Assembly: GCA_031763025.1 (NCBI GenBank) | Contig: JASSKH010000003.1 | Coordinates: forward strand, 18,942,977-19,006,976 | Origin: Macrocystis pyrifera | Lineage: Eukaryota > Sar > Phaeophyceae > Laminariales > Laminariaceae | Reading direction: 5' to 3' | Length of the DNA: 64,000 nucleotides | Shown: positions 53,101-62,788 of the stretch, piece by piece | How the letters are laid out: each line of letters begins with the position of its first letter | Numbering within the stretch: the first letter of the stretch is position 1 | The notes under the pieces: generated by a model | What the model saw: the letters and a program-made list of their open reading frames with translations, nothing else | Told to the model about the DNA's origin: nothing | Database searches by the model: none | Translations under genes and position numbers: made by a program

Positions 53101-56100
53101 ATGTAAGGATCTTTTACATATTAATGTGAAGACGAAGCGATCCTTACATTTCCGTGCGGAATGGTACACAAGCAGTAAACGAATCATGGTAACCGGTAGT
53201 TGGTCACTTCAGCTATCGCAATATCCCTACTACTACTGCCGTGTCATTGGTCAGTTCACACAAAAGCCACCAACAACGTGTTCATGTATGAATATAGTTA
53301 TGCTATGTATGTTGTGAACTTCAGCTATGTGACGAGTGGAGGGGAGGGTGACGGTGCTGCACGCTCAAGATCTCATCAGCCACCTGGTACCTTTTATTGA
53401 AACGGCACCACTACTACCTACTACCATGGCTGCAGCCAAGCCGCCTATTGCTATACTGCTATACTGCAATACCAGGTATACCCATTGCAGCGATATACCA
53501 TTCCTTCAGGACCCTCTGGTTGCTTGTCGCTTGTTTGTCGGTGATGGGCAGACGTGAGCAATCTGAACGGGTTCATCGAGGCGGACTCCTCTTTAGAGGG
53601 CTTGACCGCTGGAGAAATCATGTTGAAAACTGCTGGGACCGTGTTCAACAACGCCGCTCAGGTACATATTCTACCTACATAAATACATATGTATGCATAA
53701 ATGCCGTACATCAATAATTACGCCCGTACTCAAACAGTTTTAATAGAACGTCTGCGTCCATCTATTATATTACTCTGTCCGAGTGCATGCTGCATCGAAT
53801 CGACAAGGCTTGAATCAAAGTTACCTCTCCCCCTGGTCATACGTAGAGATTTACCGTAAGCTAGGAACGCCCACAGCCAACGGAACGTTCGACGCAAAAT
53901 TTCGAGGAGGAAATCAACGCGTGGGAAGAGGCGAACGTAGATGCAGCAGAAAGGGAAGACAGTGGCTCAGAAGGGTTACAAGGAGGGTTCACAAGGGGAG
54001 TAATAAAGAAGGGTGTACGAGCTAAACTTAAAAATAGAAAGGCAGCAGGGGCAGACCAAATAGTGAACGAATTTATGAAGTACGGAGGAGAAGAAATGCT
54101 TGCCATGATCGTTATGTTGCATAACTGGTTAAGGAAAAAAAAAGGCCCTAGGAGATGGAGAGAGGGAGCAATAGCAGTAAACTTATTTAAGGAAGGAGAT
54201 AAGGCTGGCCCGAAGAACTATAGAGGGATAACGTTATCAAGCACAATAGGCAAAGCATTTCGTAAGATTTTGAACGATAGAATGGGAACAATGATGGAGA
54301 AGGAAGACAAAACAAGCGAAGGGCAAGCAGGGTTGACGCCAAACCGTGGCTGCGTGGACCATGTGTACACAGTAAGTAAGATAATCCAGGGTAGGAAAGA
54401 CGTGGGGCTAACAACCTATTGTTGATTTGTAGATGTACAGAAGGCCTACGACATGGAATGGAGAATTTGATTGTTGTAAAATCTGTGGGAAATAGGGATC
54501 AGAGGAAGGATGTGAAGCATGATTAAACATATCACGGAGTGTGCTAGAAGTGCCGTGATGCTGGACGGAGAAATATCGTAGTACGTCGATATTTTACAAG
54601 GAGTTGCGCAGGAATGTACGTTATGACCTAATGGAAATCTATTCAAGATATACATTGACGACTTGATAGTAGCAGTCGAAGCAGGAAAGCAGGGAGTCAC
54701 GGTGGGGGAAGATACGGTATCGGGAATGATGTTTGCGGATGACTTCGTTGGGACATCAGAAACGCCCAAAGGATTGTACAAACCATTAATTAGAGAAGGC
54801 GCTAGAACACACTAGAAACTGGAGGGCGACGGCAAACGTCAAGAAGTGCGCAGTATTTGTAGGTAAGGAGGATAAGGTGAACCCGGTAAATTTCAGTTGG
54901 AAGTGGGGAGAAGATGAATTGCCGATCGTAGACCACAGTATACGTACCCTGGCGTAGAGATCTCGAAAGACTTCTCTTGGGATAAGCACATAGCAAAAGT
55001 AATAGGAGAGGGAAAACACACGTAGGCAAGATGAATGCGATCGTAACAGACTCGCACCTTGACGCTATCATAGGATCAAAATATGTATCCTGGTGAATGT
55101 GATAGTACCAAAGCTATTAATAGCATACGCAGGAAAATTATGGGAAGGGAACGTGAAATTCATAAAACAGTTGGAAACAGTATAGATGACAGCAGCCAAA
55201 AAAAATGAAATGCTCAGTACGACTACGAGTAGTAATACAGTGTTGAGAGCAGAACTGGGAACGTACCCACGCAAGACAAATAGAGACATGAGAAAGTTCC
55301 AAAGTAAGGAACCTGCCAAAAAAGAGCTTGCCAGCCATATAATAGTTGATAGAGGTGTATACAAGAAAGTGACAAAAGGGCGAGCTGGAATAAGGTGGGA
55401 TAGCGTGGTTGAGAAAGTAATGAAGGATACAGGAGGAAACCAAAAAGACATTACGCCCGCAGACAAGTTTGGAAGTTAGAAGGCAGAAGTAGACAGGACA
55501 GCAAGAAGGGATTGGCTAGCGCTTAGAAACAAGGCGAACTCGGAGAAAAAACTTAAAGATATACGGGGGATTAAGCGAAGGGAGAGGAATGAAAACGTAT
55601 TCGCACGGCCCAATGGACTTCGCGCGAAAACGCTGAAACTGCGATTTCGTGTAGGTGACCTGGACCTGCCAGAAAGAAGCAAGAGGTAACCAGTAGCCGG
55701 GAGGAGGAGGAAGCAGATGCACAGATGTGTCTGTGTGGCAGAGCGATAGAGTAGAACTCACCTAGTAGGAGAACGTGAAAGTTACAAGGAGGGTCGGGAT
55801 ATGTTAGAGGTTATGTTAGAGGAGATGAGGAAAATAGACGAATGTGACATGAAGGAGTTTGGTACACTACACAGTAGATAGCAGCGAGAAAATATCGCTA
55901 TCTTACAGTAGGAGATAGATGGGCGCCATATGCTGCGAAACAGGAAGGGGATAAGGCTAGCAAAAGTCTGTATTATATGTAATATATGGAAACAACGTAA
56001 TGAGCGCCCAAATGTTGGAGGTGTCTCTACTAGGAATAGGAACGGTGCTCCGTCTCGAAATGGATGCGTGGTCAATGGTCAAATGACAAAGGCAAGCAAC

Positions 56101-59100
56101 AAATGAGTATTCCCCCCCCCCCCCCCCCCCCCACCCCATACGTTTACGGCCATGCATGATATTGAGTACACCCCTCCCTCCCCCGTCCCAAGAGGGAAGC
56201 GTGGTCAACGGTCAATTGGCAATAGTCAACCGACTGAGGCAAGCAGCAACTGAATGCGCCCCTCCTCCCTCTGTGGCCATACGACTACGGCCATGCATGA
56301 CATGAGTACACCCCCCCCTCTGCCTGGTCGCTGAAAACCCGACGTGCCCAGTCCCGATACTGTAGGAATGCGGGGGTATATACTCATACGATGCGGCCAT
56401 GCATGGCATGAGTACACCCCCCCCCCCCCCCCTCGCCGCCCTTACGTTGCCATTCCACTCTTTCACCGAGCAAGGTTTACAACCACGACTTCTACTGGAA
56501 CTCCCTTTCGCCGTCAGGCGGCGGTAAGCCCAAGGGCCCCGTGAAGCAAGCCATCTTAGACGCCTACGACAGCTTCGAAACATTTAAAGACGCCTTTGAC
56601 ACGGCTGCTTCCGGTCATTTCGGGTCTGGTTGGGCCTGGCTTGTGCAGACTGCAGACGGCTCTGTCACGGTAAGCAAGCAATGCCACGGTAAGCGAGATC
56701 CAGGGGAAACATTCCACACGATCACGTACGCACCTGAGGCAGCAAAGTTACCGTGGGAGAGGGGGGTGTACTCATGCTATCTATGATGGCCGTTGTCGTA
56801 TTATCATAGATCCTCGCATCCCTACAATGCCTGGACGGAGTACGTCGGGTATTGACCTGACCAGGCAGACATGGAAGGGGGGAGGGGGGTTGTAGCCAGG
56901 CACGACGCATGCTATTTTAAAGTGCGCTGTGTTTTTAAGAGATCGAGCGAGTCGACTGATTCGCTCTTCTAATGTTTTGTGGAGAACAGATGGCAAGAGG
57001 AAGTGTTGACAGCGTGTTAACAACGTAGCGGTGTCCTTCATCGAGGAAAACATATTGACGTCGAGGACGTGCACTCTCACAGAGAAGCTTCAACGGGACG
57101 TACTCCTTGCGGGCACACCATATTTGATAAGCAAGTAATATGTCCTGCCATCCCGTCAGTATGTATCTGCTCAACACTGTCATCATAGTGTAAATGGCTT
57201 ACCCAACTGTTGTGCAGAGCAGCTCCTCCCCACTTTGAGCTAAACACCCTCATCCTCCTGCGCGCCGCTCAAGTTCGGCATGACCCCACCCTTCTGTGTT
57301 CCGTCTCGAAAGGGGTGCGCGATCAATGATCAAATGACTAAGGCAATCAACAAATGAGTACGCCCCCCCGACCTCCGGTGACTGGTGGTACTAATAACCC
57401 CCCTCCCCCCGGCTTGTTGCTACTGTCACCCCCCCCGCTGTGAGCTGCTATTAATACCTAATACTGTGATTTTTTTGCTACCAACACCCCCCCCTGCTTG
57501 TCGATGTGTGACGCTATGCCATTATGATCTTGCCATTTGATGTAATTTTGAGGTGGTGGACACTCACGACGCGTCCAACCCTGTCGTCGAAGGTCTAGGC
57601 ACCCCCCTCCTCACCTGCGATGTGAGTGCCGTCGTCTTTGGTTGATGTGATCGGGTCTGATTTCTGCTATACGGGCCGGTTGGTTGGTTGGTTGACTAAT
57701 AGTGTTGTTTGGTTGATTGATGGGTTGGTTGATTGATTGCTTGAGTGACTTTCACAGCTGGATTCTGGGATTGATACGAAGACAGTTCTAGTTGAAGCAC
57801 TTCGCTTATCCTTGAATGGTCGTGTGGATCTTACTATACCGTTGATAAGGTTGTTCGTCGCGCGCTTTGGGTGACGCTGTAAAAAACATCACCTTAATGG
57901 CGAGTGGAAGTATTTTGTCTCATTTGCATTTTGTAGTATTTCTTTCTTTGGGCTCTCCCCCCATCAATCTGCAGATGATGAAGTGTATGCTGTGTGCTCA
58001 ATACATGCAGCCGTTAAACCGTGAACTGAGCTCGGCATGCAACGGACAAGCGTCTTAAACGTTGATGCCGTCGGCTATCTTTGGTTCGGAGACTCTTTCT
58101 ACCTGCGACATCGACGAGATAGTTTACAAGTTTCCCTGCGTGGCAATGAACAACATGGTGGTAGCATTGTCGTTAGCGCATTGGCCTACCGCAGTCGCAC
58201 CCCCCACTATTCACTGGGGGGGGGGGGTCATAAGCCGACAACGTAATTTATTTAACTTACGTATGTGTACACTTGGTTTCAGTCCATGGTCGGTTTGAAG
58301 TAACCACCATGTACGCAGCATGGACCCGCCGTGGAGGTGCGACCTTGAACCCACCATGGTGCCAGCATGGACTCGCCACGGTGTCACCATATGATGCAAT
58401 CATGGACTCACAATGGTCCCACGACGGTGCCACCATGGACACGCCATAGTCCCACCTTGGTACCACCATGGACCCATAATGGACCCACCATGCTGCCACC
58501 ATGTGCCACCATGGGCACGCCATGGGTCCACCATGCTCCAACCACAGAGGCACGATAGCCACCCCATGGACCCAGCAAGGCACCACGGATGCATCATAGA
58601 GGCACCATGGTGCCATATTGGTCCCACCGTGGACTCACCGTAGACTCACCATGGAGCCACCATGAACTCACCACGGTCTCACCAACAAGGCACCATGTTC
58701 CCCCCATGGACGTACCGAGGACCAACCATGGAGGAACCATTGGGCCATGGACCAACCACAGAGGCACCATGGTGCTATCATAGACGCACCATGGTCCCAT
58801 TCCATAGGCTCACCATGGTCCAACCATGGTGCTACCACGGATACATCATCGTGCCACCATGGGCCCACCATGGTTCTACCACAGGGACACCATGGACCCA
58901 CTATGAACCCGAGAAGGTACCATGGATCCAACATGGTGCCACCATGTGCCACCATGGACCCACCATGGACTCGCCACATGGTCCCACCATGAAGGCACCA
59001 TGGTGCCATGGACCCACCACGGAGGCACCCTGGTCTCATCGTAGACTCACCATGGTTGTACCATGGGACTCCCTACGGTTGTACCATGGAAATCGCCATG

Positions 59101-62100
59101 GTGGTTCCATGGTGCTACCATAGAGTCAGCACGATCCCGCCATGGTAGATCCATGGTTGCAGCATGGGAGGCCAATAGTGGGTCCATGGCGTGTCCATGG
59201 CGGCCCATGGTGTGACCATGGTGGCACCATGTTGAGTCCATGGCGTGTGCATGGTGGGGCCATGGTGGGACCACGATCAGCCGATGGTGGGAGTATGGTG
59301 GGACCATGCTCCCTAGTTGGGTCCATGGTGAGACCACGGTGAGTGCATGGTGGATCCATGCTGGGTCCATATTGGGTCCATGGGTTGTCCATGGCGAGAC
59401 CATGTTGGGACCATGGTGAGTCCTTGGTGGCAACATGGTCGGTCGATAGTGGATCCATGGCGGCACCATGGCGGCCATAGTGGGACCATAGTGGGACCAT
59501 GGTGGTTCTATGGTGGGTCCATGGTGTCTTGTTGGGTCCATGGCGGGACCATGGTGGGGCCATGGTGGCGCTATGGTGGGTCCACGGTACGATGGTGGCG
59601 TGCCCAACGCAGTGCCATGGTAGGATCATGGTGAGTTCATGGTGGGACCATGATGAGTCCATGGTGGGTGCATGGCGTGTCCATGGTAGGTCCATGGTGG
59701 TAGCATTGTGGGTTCATGACGGCACCATGGTGGGGCTATGGTGGGGCCTTGCCGTGTTCATGGCAGCATCATGGTGGGACTATGGTGAGTCCTTGATGGG
59801 ACCATGGAGGGTCGATAGTGAGTCCATGGCGTGTCCATGGCAGGTCTATGGCGGCACCATGGTGGGTCCATGATGTCACCATGAATTCAGGCACCACGAT
59901 GGATCCATGGTGGCACCGTAGTGCCAGGTTAATGGTCCTCCGTGGTGGATTCATGGCGTGTCCATGGAGACACCATGTTGGAACCATGATGAGTCCATGG
60001 TGCGTCCATGGTGGGTCCATGGGGCCTCCACGATGGTCTCGTGGTGCCTTGTTGGGTCCATGGTGGGTACATGGTGCCTCCATGGTCATTTCATGGTAAG
60101 CCCATGACTGACGTGTTCGTGGTGGCATCATGGTAGGTCCTTGTTGGGGGTATTGTGCCTTCATGGTTTCATGGTGAGTCAATGGTGGGGTGCCTTGTTG
60201 GGTCCATGGCGGGACTATGGCGTGTCCATGGTGACCCCATGGTGCCTACATGGTGCTTCCATGGTACCTTCATGGTTTGCTACCACCATGGTGGCATCAT
60301 GGTGGAGGGTCCATGGTGCCATCACGGCCACGCCATGGTTGGTCCATGGGGTTGTGTCACCATACTGGTTTCGTGGAGTGAAGCACAAATCAAACAATTT
60401 ACATCGGCCGCAAACACTTTAAATACCCACCCCGAAACCACAACAAAGGCAACTCATGATATTAATCAAGTTCTTGCGGCATCCCTCTTGAACACGAACA
60501 CAACGACTAACGGTACTGTTACTATCGGCATTGTTAGAAGGTCACGACGGCTTGTATGACTGCTGTACTTTTATTGCCTACATTTCGCTCATGGCGCTGT
60601 TGTGCGTGCTGTCACTGTTTTCGGGCAATGAAAACAAAATACCCCGCCCCCTCCCCACCAGGTGTGGGAGCACGCATACTACATTGACTATCGCAACGGC
60701 CGCGGTGACTACATCGGTGAGTGCCCTCCCCTCCCCTGCCCCCCCCTGTTCGCTATTCGCTATTCGCGGGAAAGAACGAACATATCTACCCTTCATATTT
60801 TTCTCCTCCTCCTCGAGTGCTCACCTCGAAAGACCCGTCAATTGATGCTGCCGCTTTTCTTGGGAGGAAATACGCGTGTCGGACGTGTAGCGTGAAACCG
60901 TGCTGGATCCTTGTGCCGGGCGCGGCATAGCGGCTGTTCCATGGTTCTCGAGGTGTAGTGTCGTGTTTTTCGCGTTGAGTCAAACTGTTTTATCTTAATT
61001 TTGTGTTTGTACCTGGCATGTTCACCCATGCAAACTACAGCCCTTTTCCCACGGATTCACATTATTCGACCCTGCAAAGTACAGCTCTCTAAGTACGGAT
61101 GTACATTATTTGACCTTTTATTACTAGTGGCTTACCATCGTGGCAGTGAACGTAGCAACCCGCGAATAACCGCTGCACTGCCGTGGGCCTTGCCACGACT
61201 TGGCACCGCCAGGCCTACAGGTTGCCGTCGGCCATGGCGCTGGTAGCTATGGTTGTACCCATGGCAAGTGCCGTGGGACTTGCCGTGGACCTTGCTTGGG
61301 GTCCCGCCATGGTGTACCTTGGGCATCCTCGGTCTCAGTGTATTCATACGAAGTGTATATATACCTGTATACTGGGGGGTATGAGTGGATGAAATTAAGA
61401 ATTAATGCCTTGAGTTAGCATGAATTACTCGAGTGTGTTTTTGTGGGGAACGATATCGCATGGACGGATGGCCATATTTCGTGAGCGAACATGTGAATAC
61501 GACGCCCATACATTGATAACATGTTTCAGGGTATACTCGCACATACCGTACGGCGTGAGTCCGTGCTTTCAACAGACACTTGTGTTATTGCCATATCTGA
61601 TAGACGATGCCCTTCGACCTGGCTCCTAACTATAAATAGTGCCTCAGTAGGGGGGGTATGACCATTATTTTCACTGCAGCGTTGACGCCACTCGGCCGAG
61701 CGGCTCTGTACCTCACTCTCACTCAATACTGGACTTCAAGATATATTGTTGACGCAGCGTAGTAAGCAACGTCCATGTTTTAACAGGCACGAAAAAGCTT
61801 AAAAGCTAAAGGTTGCAAATAAATACGGCAATCGCTTGGTCGGGTGGCTCTGAGCGGCTGAAAATCTGTCTCTTAAACATGACCCCCTCCCCTTATAATA
61901 GACTGCAGTATACTAATTAAACCTGACAATATACTACTACGGGGATCCATAGCTAACGGAACCAAATTTTGTTAGTAGAAATAGGTAAATATATAGCTTT
62001 TTATGTTTACCATAGGTCCTGTTAACTATGGACCCCCGTAATACTTAAACGTGAAGCATGCGTGCACCAACAACAAACACCAACAGTACAAGTCCAGCAC

Positions 62101-62480
62101 AACATGGGGAAGACCTAGCCAACCACGAATACACATTTTTTTCCCACTACAGTGACCACTATTTTTAAGGATTACATTGACATTCACACGTTATTCACCC
62201 GCCCTTCCTAAAACTATATCCCAACCACTCAAGCAAGGTGTGCGGCGGGCGCGTAGCAAGCGTTCTTTTCAACATAAACGTTGTCGGTTGTGGGAGAAGT
62301 ATATCAAGTACTAGAGTAGTAATACGTGTGTACAGCTATATTTACTTGACTTTGGCCGCGCTTCGCCCCCCTCCTCCCCCGCCCCCGATCCTGTACGCGA
62401 TAAAATTCGCAGATTCCTGGTGGAACCTTGTTGACTGGGACTTCGCCAACGAAAACTTCGACAAAACGCTCCGCACCTAG
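47841..62480 (+). CDS. SOD: Iron superoxide dismutase SOD2, seven exons, 218 residues, secretory signal
   Basis: Exons are 47841-47963, 52744-52780, 53552-53661, 56475-56669, 57553-57621, 60662-60716 and 62413-62480. All boundaries are GT-AG and phases close to a 657-nt frame including TAG. Exon 1 starts MKWGFFAVLGAVLGMYASG, a typical N-terminal signal peptide of about 20 residues, followed by the mature start IELMELPYGESDLEPYISAE. Downstream are TIEFHYGKHHAAY (His ligand, gateway Tyr), FNNAAQVYNHDFYW (His ligand; Gln of the Fe type), GSGWAWLVQ, THDASNP and CDVWEHAYYIDYRN (Asp and His ligands). It ends WDFANENFDKTLRT. The ligand set is complete and the length is normal for a secreted or organellar Fe-SOD. 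The signal lacks the Phe expected at a stramenopile plastid cleavage site, so ER/secreted is favoured. The introns total about 14 kb and hold many insertions. Confidence 0.93.
48530..48893 (-). pseudogene. Antisense zinc-binding-like coding stretch in SOD2 intron 1
   Basis: On the minus strand a pyrimidine tract and CAG at 48894-48896 precede VRGKCYNCRLTDSTIKDGD..., with H and C following in FHFAC. The C-x2-C ... I-K-x-G ... H-x3-C pattern resembles a PARP-type or related zinc finger. After FHFAC the protein-like signal continues in another frame (FRSSTPSRLSPSRTNERKQI, PPRYYSILEDFTYHVS), indicating a frameshift. A possible donor GTACAA follows at 48527. Tentative; family not certain. Confidence 0.35.
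48966..50440. repeat. GCA-rich higher-order tandem repeat in SOD2 intron 1
   Basis: After a G-run (48966-48980), blocks recur in order. ATGATGTACGGCAACAACGC occurs near 49147, 49257, 49800 and, degenerate, 50248. A block with GCAAAATGCAGGAGCAAAACG followed by a CCATTTGGGTAC motif occurs at about 49575-49660 and 49897-49975. A block with AGGAAGAAAAAAAG, CCCTGGTATGCCGC and CAAAACCTACGGAATT occurs at about 49705-49760 and 50165-50220. GCAGCAGCA runs separate them. This is a nested duplication history, not protein coding; the poly-Gln/poly-Cys frames are by-products. Confidence 0.75.
50715..50960 (-). pseudogene. Second antisense Cys-rich coding-like stretch in SOD2 intron 1
   Basis: Minus-strand DHPDRATDCEFCARPIKEGT... 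ends at ETADS before GTGAGT (donor near 50714). An overlapping frame encodes VVCDQCTDQHFCQELRAWWP. CEFC...IKEG is similar in pattern to CYNC...IKDG at 48.85 kb, hinting that both belong to one antisense gene or a repeated zinc-binding domain. The simple splice phase between the two does not match, so additional exons or decay would be needed. Confidence 0.3.
51162..51340. repeat. 36-bp tandem repeat in SOD2 intron 1
   Basis: The unit GCGAAGAAGAAAGAAGAAAG plus GTTGTTTGGCTGTTTG occurs three times (from 51162, 51199 and 51235), followed by two shortened derivatives with GTTTCAAAGAAG. 36 is divisible by three, so both strands remain open, but the intronic location argues against coding. Confidence 0.85.
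52000..52104. mobile_element. MITE copy 1 (Tc1/mariner-like, TA target)
   Basis: 105 bp with inverted termini TTACGGGGGTCCATAGTTAA and TTAACTATGGACCCCCGTAA, flanked by TA on both sides. The interior is AT-rich (GTTAGTAAAAATAGGTAAAT). A second copy lies at 61937-62041. It has no coding capacity. It lies in SOD2 intron 1. Confidence 0.88.
52105..52743 (+). other. Remainder of SOD2 intron 1
   Basis: No repeat or coding signal recognised between the MITE and the acceptor CAG at 52741-52743. Intron 2 (52781-53551, 771 bp) and intron 4 apart from its insertions (56670-57552) likewise hold nothing else I recognise. Confidence 0.5.
53805..56132 (+). mobile_element. Degraded LINE in SOD2 intron 3 with poly(C) 3' tail
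   Basis: Plus-strand reverse transcriptase pieces appear in order. 54063-54425 has EFMKYGGEEMLAMIVMLHNW, FKEGDKAGPKNYRGITLSST and SEGQAGLTPNRGCVDHVY. FVDVQKAYD (about 54430) follows, then IYIDDLIVA (about 54650) and the catalytic FADDF (about 54735). C-terminal segments are ELGTYPRKTNRD, KGRAGIRWDSVVEKV, FRVGDLDLPE and NERPNVGGVS. The frame ends ...GQMTKASNK at about 56105, then GAGTATT and C21 (56112-56132). Stops and frameshifts are frequent. It is in the same orientation as SOD2. Confidence 0.85.
56112..56432 (+). repeat. Nest of poly(C)-terminated truncated 3' ends
   Basis: Directly after the LINE tail follow four further 3' ends: ACGGCCATGCATGATATTGAGTACA + C-rich (56141-56185), a LINE-type end with CAAGCAGCAACTGAATGCG + C-rich (about 56190-56267), CATACGACTACGG...GAGTACA + C8 (56271-56318), and CTGCCTGGTCGCTGAAAACC...GAGTACA + C17 (56319-56432). 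Each is truncated on its left side. The last stops 42 bp before SOD2 exon 4. Confidence 0.7.
56761..56872 (-). mobile_element. Poly(C)-type retro-insertion, copy E (truncated)
   Basis: Starts GGGGGGTGTACTCATG on the plus strand and ends CCTGACCAGGCAGACAT. On the minus strand it is the family core to its poly(C) end. It lies in SOD2 intron 4. Confidence 0.6.
57297..57369 (+). mobile_element. Truncated 3' end of the intron-3 LINE type
   Basis: TTCCGTCTCGAAAGGGGTGC ... AAATGACTAAGGCAATCAAC ... AATGAGTACG + C7 matches 56048-56118, the last ~70 bp of the intron-3 LINE, and ends in a C-run. It is a strongly 5'-truncated insertion in SOD2 intron 4. Confidence 0.7.
58294..60370. repeat. Array F: 2-kb inverted CCACCATGG / CCATGGTGG array in SOD2 intron 5
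   Basis: From 58294 to about 59145 the plus strand is dominated by CACCATGGACC-type words. From about 59146 to 60370 it is dominated by their complement, GGTCCATGGTGGG. Spacing is mostly 10-15 bp with degenerate positions. The two halves form a very large imperfect inverted repeat centred near 59145. Open frames on both strands encode Pro/His/Trp/Met-rich repeats (HHGPTMVPPW), which I treat as by-products. The array lies entirely within intron 5 (57622-60661). Confidence 0.85.
60717..61936 (+). other. SOD2 intron 6, part before the MITE
   Basis: No strong feature except a short patch with GCCATGGCGCTGG, CCCATGGCAAGTGCCGTGGG and CGCCATGGTG at about 61235-61315, reminiscent of the CCATGG arrays but too short to call one. 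Confidence 0.45.
61937..62041. mobile_element. MITE copy 2 (Tc1/mariner-like, TA target)
   Basis: 105 bp with the same right terminus as copy 1 (TTAACTATGGACCCCCGTAA), a slightly mutated left terminus (CTACGGGGATCCATAGCTAA) and TA on both sides. The interior GTTAGTAGAAATAGGTAAAT matches copy 1. It lies in SOD2 intron 6. Confidence 0.87.
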
Positions 62481-62788
62481 TAAACGTCTGAAGAAGTGCT
62501 TCATTCGTTCAAGCGGGCAACAAGAGAATACCGGCGAGATGATAAATCTACTGGTACTGTATGTACAGTAGTATGAACACAGAATTGTCCACGCTGTGTT
62601 AGTACTATTACTCCAGAACACATCATAACGTAGTAAAATCAACCAAAAACGGTGTGTAAACATAGGGGCACACCTGGTTTTTGGGTCGATACTGGGTTCT
62701 CACTGCTATGGTCCACCGTAATGCTATTTATAATACTGCGCGTGGTGTAGTGGTGGGTGAAATTTAGTGCCGGTACCGGTGGTTTTCA

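Noticed and set aside
58367-60559. Long open frames in array F encoding Pro/His/Trp/Met-rich repeats (up to 189 codons, both strands)
   Set aside because: They occur in several frames on both strands of a low-complexity intronic array, as expected when the repeat unit lacks stop codons. No independent coding evidence.
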